This document shows, piece after piece, positions 1 to 12,141 of a stretch of DNA of 64,000 nt; position 1 is the first letter of the stretch, and each line of letters starts with the position of its first letter. Below the pieces are notes generated by a model. That model made no database searches. It had not been told where the DNA came from and was given only the letters and a program-made list of their open reading frames with translations. Both the position numbers and the translations under genes were made by a program. Where the stretch lies: contig CM066327.1 of NCBI GenBank assembly GCA_033807775.1, forward strand, positions 73,352,795 through 73,416,794, read 5' to 3'. Source of the stretch: Saussurea involucrata (taxonomy: Eukaryota; Streptophyta; Magnoliopsida; Asterales; Asteraceae).

Positions 1-1428
1 AACACCCACAACTCTTTAGTCCACGAACACTCGAATATAAGGTGACTTTTGGTTTCAAAACCTATGTTACAGTTTGGACAGAGTATTAAGGGAGTCCAAC
101 TTGGGAAGTTTTCCCAGTCGAGCACACCAAAACATGAAGTTGGCTTTTCAGGACGGACTTTATCCATATGGTCATTGGTTGCTATTTGACTAGGAGACTA
201 TTATCTATCATCCTTCGTAAACCAGCCACTGAAAAAAACCCGCTAGCCTCAGACGTCCAACTCAAAATGTTCCTGTTAAGAGCAAAAAGATCGTCAAAAT
301 TGATGTTAAAATTAGATAAGCTGGAATCTACTTTGCTAATCACTCCCCAAGTGCTCGATTTGAAACCATTTAGGACCGATACCTAGACATCCTTCGTGAC
401 CCTGAATAGCACAGATCACCTCCTTCCATAGCGCTTCGTCTTCACTCTTGAATCTCCACCACCATTTGCCTAACAAAGCCAAGTTGTGAGCTTGGAGACT
501 ACCAATGTAGGACCCCCTTTTTCTTTAGAATTTCGGGTTTTGCTCCATGCTACCCAAGAGATTTTTTTGTTCTCACAGTACCCTCCCAAACAAAACGGTT
601 TCGTATACTCTTCAGATTATTTATAACCATCGAGGGGGCTTTAAACAGAGAGAAAAGGTAAGTGCCAAGGTTGCCCTACACAACTTTGCACATGATTAGT
701 CTCCCCCAGATAGAAAGGCTTCGAGATTTCCAAGTCGATAATTTACGCTAGAATTTTTCAATGAAGGCACGGGATAGCCTTATTCATTTTTTTGCACCAA
801 CCGGGACCCCAAGATATTTCATCAGGAGTGAACCTTTGGAACAGTTCAACACCCGAGCCATTAGCAACACTTATGAGATGGTCAACCTGATACCCACCAC
901 ACTGCTTTTAGTTAGATTAATTTGAGGCCAGAAGCCAATTGGAAGCATCTAAGAACCCGTATTAGATTTCTAGCATTGTTTAGGCTCCAATCACCTAATA
1001 ATAGCGCATTGTTTGCGTATTGGAGGATGGATATTTCTGGCCCCGGGTTTGAGAGCCTAACCCCTAGAAGAGGTTATTTTTCCCACGCCTCCGCCAAAGC
1101 CACATTCAACCCTTCGGCTACAATGATAAGCAAAAAAGGGGAAAGTCGGTCTCTTCGGTGGATCCCTTTCTCCATCTTAAATTCTTTGGTCGGAGCCCCA
1201 TTAACTAGGACCGATCTTTTAACCGAGGATATACATGCCCATATCAACCATCTCCAAATCGCGCTGAACCCCATTTGCGCCATCACCTCGTCAAGAAATT
1301 TCCAGTCCAAATTATCGAAGGCTTTTTTGAAGTTCACATTAAATAAGAACATTTTCTTTTTGCTCGTTTTGCCCACGTAATAGTTTCGTTAACCACCAAG
1401 GGGCTAACCAGGATATTGCGTCCTTGAA
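1..1428 (-). pseudogene. LINE (L1-type) reverse transcriptase relic, C-terminal half
   Basis: Reading down the minus strand from 1376, this is the palm of a plant L1-type non-LTR reverse transcriptase: AFDNLDWKFLDEVM, then SVLVNGAPTKEF and LSPFLLI. Around 1025-1005 the catalytic YADD reads YANN. Further on come MKYLGVPVGA and STWKSRSLSIWGRLIM. Near 85-20 a zf-RVT-type zinc ribbon follows, with CPNCNIGFETKSHLIFEC. Many stops and frameshifts interrupt the frame, so it is dead. The element runs off the left window edge. Its N-terminal half lies at 60746-61190 in the same orientation, and the two halves meet inside the conserved QSAFVQGRN region once copia A is ignored. This is the oldest layer of the window. 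Confidence 0.85.
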
Positions 1429-1433
1429 CGAAC

Positions 1434-1673
1434 TGTTAGTGCCATATTTAGCACCTTGTATCAAGTACAGGGTCTATTTCGTAACTTTCCTATTTACCTA
1501 CTATATATTTGTTTTTTCCCTTGTATTTTTCAGTGTGTCATTCCCATTTTCCAAGTACACTACACTTTTCTCTCCATTTTCATCATCATTATACTTAGTG
1601 ATCTTATGCTTAATGAGAGGGATGACCAATTAATCTTCTTTGTGATATATTGAATGCTTGTTCTGGGATCACA
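1434..1673 (+). repeat. Copia A 5' LTR
   Basis: 240-bp LTR with TG...CA ends, matching 60502-60740 along its whole length with scattered substitutions and small indels. It contains a weak TATATATTTG at about 1502-1512 that could serve as TATA box. It is bounded on the left by the target duplication CGAAC. Confidence 0.93.
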
Positions 1674-1675
1674 AT

Positions 1676-1688
1676 TGGTATCAGAGCA
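1676..1688 (+). other. Copia A primer binding site
   Basis: TGGTATCAGAGCA begins two bases after the 5' LTR. It is the usual plant complement to the 3' end of initiator Met tRNA. Confidence 0.9.
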
Positions 1689-2059
1689 TAGCAATTCATT
1701 CTGATCCAGATTTGATTTTCATGAGATTTGAGCTTCATTGAGATTTCTTCATTTTCTATCTTTTTTGATTGATTTTGATCATTTGGGTTCTTCAAATGGA
1801 TTAGAATTGATCAAGGATTGTTTGGCGAGTGTTCCTACGTGAATTGATTCCGCAAATTCACTGGAATCCAATCCAGATTTGATAGATCTGTCATTTTTTC
1901 ATGAAAAAGTGAAGAGCTACTGTTTTTAGATCGTATTTCCTGTTTCTGAGTGTTTTTGGACAAAGTTGCTAGTATTAAAAGTGTTCAGAATCATCTCGCG
2001 CACCTATCTGCAAGTTTTCAGAATTTTTGGACGTGATTTGAAGATCGTACTTAGGATTT

Positions 2060-2370
2060 TATCTGAAATTCATCTTTATCGCACGAGAGTGAGTTCATCT
2101 TAATCGCACAAAATTTTTATCGCAAGGAAATTTCATCGCACTCGTGTCGTGCGATAAACCAATTTTATCGCATCATTAAGAAAGTGAACAGTGTTTTATC
2201 GCGTCCCTCTAGTGCGATAAACCCTGTGAAACTATTTTATCACCTGGTGTGGACTGCGATATCTTTTCATCGCAAGGGAGTTGTGCGACTTTTCTGAGAT
2301 ATCTTTTATCGTGTGTTTGGTGTGCGACAAAGTTTGGTGTGCGATAAACAGTTGTATGCGACAAAAACAA
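2060..2370 (+). repeat. Copia A 5' leader: array of TTTATCGCA / TGCGATAAA half-sites
   Basis: The untranslated leader between primer site and gag holds a dozen or so copies of ATCGCA or its complement TGCGAT, often paired as inverted repeats. Examples are ATCGCAC with GTGCGAT (about 2134-2155, loop of 7) and TTTATCGC with GCGATAAA (about 2195-2221). The rest of the leader (1689-2059) shows nothing recognisable. The position, just upstream of the gag ATG, would suit a packaging or dimerisation signal, but that is inference. Confidence 0.75.
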
Positions 2371-2435
2371 TGGTTGGGTTGATTTTTTTTTCTGATCAGA
2401 AGGTTGCTAAACGATCGTAAACAAGTATTCTTACA

Positions 2436-4058
2436 ATGACGACTAGGGATATGTTAGTCATAGGCTCTAAGGATAAACCACCTGTCCTGTTTCCTAAAGA
2501 CTTTAAAATATGGAAGGATCGGTTCATGGACTATGTAGAAAGACAAGAGAATGGGTATTACATTGTAAAGTCCATAGAAAATGGTCCTATGGTTGTTGTT
2601 AAAAGAGTTGCTCCAGTTACTGAGGGTGGAGCACCGGGAGTAGAGGTTGAAGTCCCACCTGATCTTTATGATGCAGAGCAAACAAAGAAATACAATGTAG
2701 ACAAAGCATCTAGATCTTTGGTTATGCAAGCTTTAACTAATGACATCTACCAGAAGGTTGACAGTAAAAATATATCTGGAAAGGCGATGTTTGATGAATT
2801 AGTTAAACTTTATCAAGGATTTGAGGTTGAAAACCAGATGAGAGTTGCCAATGCTATCAATAAGTATGAGAATTTTAAACAAAAAGAAGGCGAGGCACTT
2901 GATCACACCTATGACAGGTTCACTACCATACCTAATGAGCTGAACAAACACAAAATTGATAAGAAAGTAATAGAGCACAACGTGAAATTTTGGAGTGTTC
3001 ACCAACCATAATGGAAGAAATATGCTCATCGGATGAAACAACATTCTAAGTTGCATAAGTTGCCCTTACAAGAGATGTTTGAGATGCTCAAACAAGACGA
3101 GCATGATGCGGAGGAAAAACGAGAGAAGAAGAAAAAGAAAGAAAAGAAAGAGAGGAAGGAAGATAAGAAAGAGAAAAAGGAAGTAGAAGAATAGATTGAT
3201 CCAATCGCCTTGATGTCCAGCAAGTCCGGAAAACGATCTTCAAAGAAAGTTAGTATCGGGTCTGATGAAGATATTGGTGAGTATGAAAGTGATGGGTTAG
3301 ATGAAGCCGAGAGTCTGAAACAGGCAATATTCTTTTAACAAAGGCTTTTCAAAAGCAATATGTTAAGAAGACAGGCTCTAACAATCAGAGATATGCATCA
3401 GGCTCCAAGAACTTTGAACACAAGGATCGGATAGAATCAAGGAGAAGATTTGGTGAGAAAAAGGATGAGAGCAAAAGGGAGGATAAGAAGTTTGAGGAAA
3501 AGAAAGTGTTTGAGAAACGGGAAGAAGAGCCAAAGTGCTATAACTGCGGGAAAACTGGTCACTTTGCAAAGGAATGCTGGAAGCCAAAGGTTAGAGATTC
3601 AGATTATTACAAGAAAAGATGTTTCTTGCTAAACAAAATGAATCAGGGAAAGCATTAATGGTTGAAGAGGAGTATTGGTTAGATGAAACCGATGATGATG
3701 AGGAAGAGGAAACAGTAGCTCTAGCAAAGTTGTGCTTCATGAGCAGGGACACCGAGGAAGCTGATCCAGAATCGCAGTCAGAGACTAATGAGGTACATCC
3801 CGAGCCTCTTATTAAATTTCTTCAACTTCAAAAAGTTCAACAAAATAAGTTAGATGATTTGACGGAAAAACTGAGAAAATCAAAAGAATCTATTGTTTGT
3901 CAAAATGATAAATTGAAAGAACAAGTGATTCTGATTGATAATTTGAAAAAGAAAAACGCTGAGTTTGATGATCACCAAGCGTATTTTAGAAAGAGTTTGA
4001 AAATCTCTTACATGCTTATAAAGACAGAAACACAGAGCTTAGTAATAAAGTTAAAGGA
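2436..4058 (+). pseudogene. gag: Copia A gag, broken
   Basis: ATG at 2436 opens a copia-type (UBN2-like) capsid: FKIWKDRFMDYV near residue 30, and a helical region to about residue 180. The frame stops at 3009 (TAA) and again at 3192 (TAG), but homology continues through a Lys/Glu-rich stretch (3110-3190). A frameshift follows near 3325. The CCHC zinc knuckle (CYNCGKTGHFAKEC, 3536-3577) lies in a second frame, and an acidic then coiled-coil-like segment (3619-4110) in a third. At least three frameshifts and two stops mean no functional product. Gag would form the virus-like particle and bind the element RNA. Confidence 0.85.
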
Positions 4059-7000
4059 TTGGAAGAAACACTTTACAAAATCGGTCAAACTAAACAGACA
4101 ATCCACATGAATAAGCCAAGTGAATTTAGATATTTCAACTCTAAATGGGGCTTAGGATATGACAATCCTCATTATTTGAAGAAAGCCTTATCAAGAGCTC
4201 CTACCCTATATAAATTCGAATGGCTTGTTCTTACATCACTGCATCCTTGTTATAAGATAATGGGTTACGGAGACATTGTTAAAGACAACGTCAGGATTAC
4301 AAAGGTTAACTATGTTGAGGGTTTGGGACACAACTTGTTTAGTATAGGTCAATTTTGTGACAAAGACCTAGAAGTCAACTTCAATAAGACAAGGTGTTCA
4401 GTTCAGACCGAAGGAGGAGATGAACTTCTAGTGGGTACGAGAAAGTCAAATCTTTACACCATTGACATGTCGAAAATTAAACCCAAGAACGACGTGTGTC
4501 TGTTGTCTAAAGCATCTATGGAAAAGAGCTGGTTGTGGCATAGACGATTATCTCACCTCAATTTCCGTTATATTCAAAAGTTGATGATAGGTGATTTAGT
4601 CAAAGGTCTACCAGTTCTGCAGTTTGAAAGAGACAATCTTTGCACCGCCTGTATGAAGGGAAAGATGAAACGAGTTCCTCACCCGCCAAAACCTGAGCCC
4701 AGTACACACAAAGTTTTGGAAATTCTACATATAGATCTATGTGGGCCGATGAAAACTCAAAGTATAAGTGGCAAGCGGTATGTGTTAGTGGTCGTTGAAG
4801 ATTACTCGAGGTATACATGGGTAAAGTTTCTACGCTCCAAAGATGAAACACCCGAGTTGATCATATCTTTAATCAAGATGCTTCAAGTCAATCTTCAACA
4901 ATCAGTTCAAACAATCCGGTCAGACAATGGGACAGAATTCAAAAATAAGACTCTAGATGATTTTCTTAAATCATTGGGAGTGTCACATCAATACTCTGCG
5001 GCAAGTACACCACAACAAAACGGGATAGTTGAAAGACGAAATCGTACTCTAGTTGAAGCTGCAAGAACGATGCTGTCCTATGCTGATCTTCCTTTGTTTT
5101 TGTGGGATGAAGCGGTGTCAATGGCTTACTACACACAAAATCGTTCTATCATACGCCGACGGTTTGGCAAAACTCCATATGTGATTATAAATAATAGAAA
5201 CCAGTCATAAACTACTTTTGTGTCTATGGTTGCAGGTGTATCGTGTTAAATGACAAGGACAACCTGAACAAATTCTGTCCTAAGGCAAATGAGGGCGTGT
5301 TCATCGGATACTCATCAACCTCAAAGGCATACAGAGTCTACTTCAAATCTTCAAGAACTGTGATCAAAAGCATAAATGTCAAATTTGATGAGACAGAAGA
5401 AATGGCTTCTGTGCAAAGCAGTACAGAACCCGAAATATCTGGAATTCTAGCATCTGGACAAATTCGTCCAACGTCTACTAAGTCAAACAAAGATCAAGCT
5501 TCCACTTCTACTTCTAATTCTAATACTAATTCTAATGAACTTGATATTTTGTTTGAGAATTTTTATGATGAGTTCTTTGGAAGTAATAACTCATCTTCAA
5601 ATGTGTCTGACAGGAATCAAGTTGCTCAAAATCGAGTACAAGCTACATTGTCAGGTCCTTCAACTGTACATACATCATCTAATACTGGTGCAACGACTCC
5701 TGCATCTTCCCCAAGCAATCCATTCATGACATCTACACAAGCAATACAAACAGTATCAACTAATGGTGCATCTTCGTCAAGTACAACATCAAATGTTAAT
5801 GACCAGGGTACTGTCAACATACCTGAGGCATCTACTGACACAGTTCCCGAGGCAGTGCCAATTGTCACTTCTGACAAACAACCACCCTCACAACCGGATC
5901 CGACATTGACAATTGAGTTGAATTTTGATAAAGATCCTACCTTAGTAGAACCCAATTAAGATGCCATATCTCCACATCCACACTCAAAGAAGTGGACATG
6001 CAGTCACCCATTAAATCAAGTAATTAGTGAGGTGTCTGAACCTGTGAAGACCAGATCTGCAACTGCAAATAAAGTTCTGTTCGCGCTCTTTCTAAGTCAA
6101 GTTGAGCCAACCACAGTTCAACAAGCCTTGGAGGATCCGGATTGGATAATTGCGATTCAAGATGAGCTGAACCAATTTGAAGCTTTGAAAGTGTGGAGAC
6201 TAGTTCCTCGACCCAAGGGTAAAACTATCATTGGTAAAAAGTGGGTCTTGAAGAATAAGAAAGATGAAGACGGTATAGTCGTGAGGAACAAAGCACGGTT
6301 AGTAGCAAAAGGATACCGACAACAAGAGGGTATAGACTACGATGAGACGTATGCTCCGGATGCTCGCTTGGAAGCAATTAGGATGTTCTTAGCATTTGCC
6401 GTCTACAAGAACTTCACAGTCTACCAAATGGATGTGAAGACTGCATTCTTGAATGGTGTACTAAAAGAAGAAGTGTACGTGTCTCAACCTGAAGTCTTTG
6501 TAGACAAAGATAAACCAGCTCATGTGTACATCCTTGACAAAGCTCTTTACGGTCTCAAGCAAGCCCCGCGTGCCTGGTATGAAGTTTTATCCACTTTTCT
6601 ACTAGGATCCGTCTTTGAGAAAGGTAAAATCGACACGACTCTCTTTACCAAGCATGAGGAAGGTGAAATTCTTCTCGTACAGATTTATGTTGATCATATA
6701 ATTTTTGGTTCGACTAATCCTTCGTTATGTACATGGTTCTCTAACATTATGTTGACCAAATTCCAAATGAGTATGATGGGAGAGATTAACTTCTTTCTCG
6801 GACTACAAGTCAAGCAGTTTTCAACAGGAATCTTCATTAATCAATCTAAGTACGTGTTTGATATCTTGAAGAAATTCAAGATGGAAAACTGTACATCGAT
6901 TGGTACTCCAATGGCACCAGGATCTAAGATCGGTCCGGATCCTGACGGTAAGGATGTTGATCTTAAGACATATAGAGGTATGATCGGGTCATTAATGTAC

Positions 7001-7633
7001 TTAACTGCGAGTCGTCCAGATATTATGTTTGCAACTTGTTTGTGTGCGAGATTTCAGGCTAAACTGAAGGAATCACACATTGGAGCCGTCAAGCGAATCT
7101 TTCGATATTTGAAAGGAATACCATATCTTGGTCTGTGGTATCCCAAGGGGACGGGATACGAACTCACTTCATATTCAGACGCTGATCATGGAGGAAGCAT
7201 GCTAGACAGGAAGAGCACATCCGGTCATGTACAGTTTTTGGGAGATAAGCTCGTGAGCTGGGCGTCGAAAAAGAAGAACTGTATGTCGACATCAACTGCG
7301 GAGGCTAAATATGTAGTTGCGGCCAGCTGTTGTTCACAAGTCCTGTGGATGAAAACCCAACTCATGGACTACGGGTTCAAATATGAGAAAATCCCCATCT
7401 ACTGTGACAGCAAAAGCGCCATTGCCATATCTGCTAATCCTGTCCAACACACAAAGACAAAACACATTGATATCAGGTATCATTTTATTAAGGATCACGT
7501 TGAGAAATGTACAATTGAATTATACTTTGTTACAACTGAGTTTCAACTTGCCGGTATTTTCACAAAAGCCTTGGATGAAAAACGCTTTAATTTCCTAGTA
7601 TCCAAGCTTGGCATGTTGAACATGAAAGTTTAA
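4059..7633 (+). pseudogene. pol: Copia A pol: IN, RT, RNase H; protease core missing
   Basis: From 4059 to 5210: gag-pre-integrase (WHRRLSHLNF; CTACMKG zinc pair) then integrase with D (HIDLCGPM), D (RSDNGTEF) and E (TPQQNGIVERRNRT). The protease signature (DSGCS.HMTG in D) is absent; coding goes from the gag coiled coil straight to VNYVEGLGHNLFSIGQ, so an internal deletion is likely. A frameshift near 5205 leads into 5243-7633, interrupted by a TAA at 5957. RT has KARLVAKGYRQQEGIDYDETYAP split as KARLVAKGYRQ and DYDETYAP, and the active site reads YVDH at 6686-6697 where YVDD is required. RNase H follows (SYSDADHGG, STAEAKY, IYCDSKSA, HTKTKHIDIRYHF) to the stop at 7631. Without PR and the second catalytic Asp it cannot support retrotransposition. 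Confidence 0.9.
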
Positions 7634-8110
7634 CTCTCATATATTGATCATATAATAGATGGAAATATTTGTATCTCAATCTAGATATTTTTATCTAGAT
7701 TGATACATTTAAATTTTCATCATATTCTATTCTCAATATATGTTATTTATATTTTCATGATTCTATTGTATTTCCAATGTTTATTCAACTTGTTATCTTT
7801 TTTCTTTCATTGATTTATCTGTGATTAAATATGATACTTGTGTATGAATAAGGTGTGTTCATGGTCTCAGGGGAGTATATTAGTTTTTATATATGCATGA
7901 GTCTAGGGGAAGCATGCATAACTGTCAAAATGTGTGAGTTTAGATGCCATGGGATATACTTGAAGACAATCAGGTAAGTGTTCTAACTTATTTTTGAACA
8001 CACTCTTGAAATGATGAAAAAATTCTTTGAAAATTCTATGCATCATTTAAGGGGGAGTGCAAACCTGTTTTTGAAAACTCGGAGTGCTTAATCAATTGAA
8101 AATTGAAAGG
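7634..8110 (+). other. Copia A spacer between pol and third ORF
   Basis: 477 bp with no frame. It is AT-rich and holds several G-rich tracts (about 7870, 7905) and a polypurine-tract-like TTAAGGGGGAGTGCAAA at 8047-8063. There is a weak TATATATGCATG at about 7888. The G-tract resembles the true polypurine tract next to the 3' LTR (60489-60501). Confidence 0.6.
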
Positions 8111-11100
8111 TATCATCTTGCTTTATCTGATAACAACCATACCTTAGACCTTCGTGTTAACTTTGACTACCGCATTATCTTGGAAATAATCAAAGGTCAC
8201 CCACTCCTCACTGCCTTAACCAAAACCATAACTGTACCTGTCATATACTTACAATAGTTTTGGAATACCCTAACTTTCCATCCCGTTCACCCACGTGGCC
8301 AACACTTTACTGCTAAAATCGACCATTTTGACACCAAACTCACTCTAAAGCGTCTTCGCACTGTACTTGACTTACCTTATCAAGCCGATTTTGAAGACCA
8401 AATACCCGAAGCCGAATTATGTGCAGATATCCACAGTTTGGGATATCAACCTGCTGATGGGGTTATGCTCACTCAGTCTTCCAAATTCAAACGTCAGTAC
8501 CTACCCCGAATCTGGTACACCCTATTCTGCATAATAAATTAGTGCATGACTCCAAAACACATGGGTTTGGATAAGTGCAACATTGCTCCCTTACGCCTAT
8601 TCCTTGTCGTGGCGTTCAACAGAAAAATTGATTATGCAATCATCATCTGGAACGAGCTCATTGAATTAGTTGGTGACAAGACCAAGCCACACAAAGCCAG
8701 AAAATTTGTGCACTATCAACGATTCCTTCAGATCATCATCCAGAGTATCATGGACTCAAACCCGGAGATTCCCCGCCGCCCATATGTTGTTTAAGGACCA
8801 AGACAGTGGATGCATTTCCTCAAGATGCCCGTTGAGATCAACTTTGCCCACATTGTCGTTATACCTGAAGCCGTTCTAGATTATGCCGACCAGCAGTCTC
8901 CGATTGTGAGAGAGTATAGGTTAGAAAATGCACTGATGGTCCAGCCATATCCGGAGGGACCTCCCCACGGTGCAAACCTTTTAGGTAGTGAGGGTGTACA
9001 AGTTGAGCAAGTTCATGAACAAGGGGTCTTGAACGGGAAGAGGTGAGGGAAAATATTGTTGAGGGGGGTACAAGAGTTGAGGGTACTGCTGGTCTGGCAT
9101 CCACGTCTCTAGTCGCCCATACTCAAATATTTGACGATGATGTTTCTTGGGATTCCCAGGATGATGCTGACAACGTTATATCTGCCTCTAGTTCTGAAGA
9201 TGAGGCCTCTACCCATCCAAAAGGAAAAGGTGATGCTGATGGTGCATCCGACTCCGACTCAGATTCAGATCACGACCTAGATGCACACTTGATACCGAGA
9301 CACGTTGGTCTGCAACATAATATTGAGAGTTCCGATGCTGATTCCACAGGGAACATCGGACACTCTGGAGATATCGGTGATATAAGGCCGGATGAGGGAG
9401 TTTTAGTTGAAAATATTGATCATGTGAGCCGAGAGAGTGTGAGAAAAGAATTGGGAGAGGCTGTGACAGAGTCAACAAAGGTTTTGACCAAAGACTCTTC
9501 CCAAACCGTGTCAAGTCGGGTAGCCACATCTACTGCCGACATGCGTTTGTCGCCGTTGCGCTTTGAAACAGACATTGTGGACCCAGTTGTGCAAAGCACA
9601 GCCCCACCAAGCCACTCACTAGTCTCTCAACTGACTGGTGTTTCAATTTCCACAGGGGATCAAGCACAACTTCTATCGGCAACACATTCGGTGTTGGCTG
9701 ATATTAAAACAGGTAGGCTACTGCCCCGGCCACCGACTTTTATTCCACGCACATCGAGTCTAGGGCCTTTTGGTAGAACATCTTTTCCTAGGACACGAGC
9801 GCCGATAACACCATTTGTTGGAAGCTTCCGTGCTTCAACCGGAATACCCAGAGCTAGGCCGCCATTCGTTGGTGCCTCGCGAGGACCGCATGGAAGTCCT
9901 GTCATTGCTAACTCTATGCCAGCTTTGAGCACATGCTATACAGTTACTACAACTGCTACGTCAACCGGTAACCTACGTGGTCCGGGTGGTAACATTACCC
10001 GTATTTCTCCTGATCAATTGTTTGAGATGCTAGGTCCGCCACCGCATTACATCACTCTGGACTTCCTGAGAGCATCCTTGGCTTCAATCAACAATTTGTA
10101 CAAGCTCCATAGAGATAAAATGTAAGAGACTATAAACAAGTTATCAGTTGAAGTCAACAGAGCCATCAAAGGGAAAGGTATAGCAGAATCTCCATCAACT
10201 CCTGATATTCCACCATCCGATGCTCAACCTAAATCTCAACCTCCATCATCACAACCTCTACATACCATACCAACCCATCAACCAAAATCTGAACTTCTAG
10301 CCCGGTTACTAGATCAAGGAGACCAAAATACCAATGATGAAGTAGATTTGGTAGGCCTACTCCATAAACAAACTGAGACCCAAACCCAACTACCGATAAG
10401 CAACGATTTCCAGAATCTCTAAGCCTCTATCCAAGACATGACAAAAGCCATAGTTACGGCTTCAAATCCTTATCTGATCGTATGGACATCTTAGAGCAAA
10501 CCTGTGGTTCTCAAACCCAATCTACACGGAAGAGAAGGCATGATGATCATGATGACCCTGATCAACATGAAGGGGAGAAGAGAGCTAGAGTTAGATAATC
10601 AAGTGGTGTAAATGTTGAAACTTTTGGGGGATCAGATCAGATTGTAACAGAGGGGGCAGAAGGACAAGGTACTGAAAATGTCCAAGTTGATTGTGATGAA
10701 GTTCTAGCTGATGTCACACCTAGGGTTGAAAAGCCTCAAGGTGGTGACAATAGAACGGATGAAGAGAGGATGGCGGATGATTTCATTGTTGATTATATTT
10801 ACATGGATTCAGAGGAGGAACCGGAGAGAACAACAATTCAGATAAAAGAGGAATTGGATGACATTTTTGATACAACCGAAGCACAAGTGGTTGAATCTGA
10901 TTCTGAAGATAATAACAATCAGCCGCACCAACCGAATGATCCAGGTGAAGGTACTTCGGCGCAAAATATTCCAGTATCTATAGATGGCAAGATTAGAGAT
11001 CCCGTCTCAGAGGCCAAAATGAGATTCTATCAGGCTTTGATTGACGATGAACCTAACTTTGCTGGAAGAGGGGAAAGGGTAAGGATCTTGACTCCTTTTC

Positions 11101-11118
11101 AAGAAAGTGTGAGAAAGG
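8111..11118 (+). pseudogene. Copia A third ORF (downstream of pol), N-terminal part
   Basis: An extra ORF after pol. Frame 8111-8794 has in-frame TAGs near 8258 and 8540 and a TAA at 8792; it reads LEIIKGHPLLTALTKTITVP, FWNTLTFHP, and ends in a compact helical block. It continues to 9046, shifts frame to 9043-10125 (an acidic, Ser/Asp-rich region then Pro/Arg-rich), passes a TAA, and shifts again near 10465 into the frame of 10770-11118 (acidic). The start is not obvious. Layout and the FWNT-type block resemble the ORF after pol in copia D and ORFs I associate with Asteraceae copia elements; function unknown. Gypsy B then interrupts the frame, and the C-terminal part lies at 59684-60385. Confidence 0.7.
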
Positions 11119-11776
11119 ATTTGTGTAACATCTCGATTTTTACAATGGATTATGTTTGGTTTATTAAATAATTTGAGTATAATTATTTGATAAGTTGTGA
11201 TCGGTTATTTGACAGATTTATTTTAGAGTTTAACCCCAAATAAGTTACGTTATTTTGTTTTTATGGAATTATAAGTTAAGGGGTAAACTTTAATTTTAAT
11301 TTAGAAGTTTGAGGGTATGTTTTGCCATTTATTAGAAGTTTGGGGTTTGTTTGGATAATGTGATTAAACTAATCACCATCACCGCCCCATTTTCATTAAG
11401 GAGGGTGAGGTGTCTCACAATTAAACACTTAGCATCTTAAGTGTGTGTGTGTGTGTTTTCGGCTAGAACAAGAGAGAGAGAGAGAGAGAGAGAACCGTAA
11501 GAGAAGAGGAAGAAGAAAGCTGGATTTTAGCAAGGGATTAAGTACATCAATTGATTGAAAGCAAAGGTATGTTTTAATCACCACCTTGTTATGATTATGT
11601 GTTTATAGAGATGAATTTTATTGGGTTATAGAATTTTGAAAGGTATGAAGAATCTGAACTGATAAATATGTCTAACTGATAACCTTAACCATATCTGCAC
11701 TTTTGTGGAAATTTTGTGGCTTAAAAGTGTTAGTTTTGGCTTAAATACGCTTTTTAGTTGGTTGAGACATTTATGA

Positions 11777-11985
11777 ATATCGCAGCAGTTAGTTGCGATA
11801 GTTATGAATGTCGCAACCTTGGGTTGCGACAAGTAGGTTGTATCGCAACAGTTAGTTGCGATGAGATGTGTATCGCAATAGTTGGTTGCGATAAGATGAA
11901 GATGTCGCAACAGTGGGTTGCGACAAGTACTGTGTGTTGCGACAAAGGTTATCGCAGTTAATGGGTTACGATAAGAGTTGTGAAT
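11777..11985 (+). repeat. TCGCAA...TTGCGA hairpin array in gypsy B LTR
   Basis: A run of about six inverted repeats, each an 8-base arm, a 5-base loop and the complementary arm. Arms occur as GTCGCAAC/GTTGCGAC and as ATCGCAAC/GTTGCGAT, so the outermost pair changes on both sides together. Loops read AGTTA, CTTGG, AGTTG and AGTGG. Remnants of the same array flank the insertion point of C in the 3' LTR (19077-19135 and 58410-58570); C's target GCAAC is part of the repeat. Confidence 0.85.
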
Positions 11986-12141
11986 TTTGGATATTTAGGA
12001 TTCTTAGTCTTTAAATGGTCCTGTACAGTAGATTAATACCAATACAATATGTATATGGGTATTTCAGATCTCTGTGAAGTTGGTGACGGAAATTCATACG
12101 ACTTTAGGAAAGTAAAGTAAGAGTGACGCGACTACTATCAG

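Noticed and set aside
922..1380. 152-codon plus-strand frame
   Set aside because: It is the antisense shadow of the LINE reverse transcriptase on the minus strand, which has clear motifs.
1676..1690. Possible tRNA gene fragments near TGGTATCAGAGC sites
   Set aside because: These are primer binding sites next to LTRs; no cloverleaf can be drawn around them.
11777..11985. CRISPR-like repeat array
   Set aside because: Repeats are inverted hairpins in an LTR of a plant retrotransposon, irregularly spaced, without unique spacers of fixed length or cas genes.
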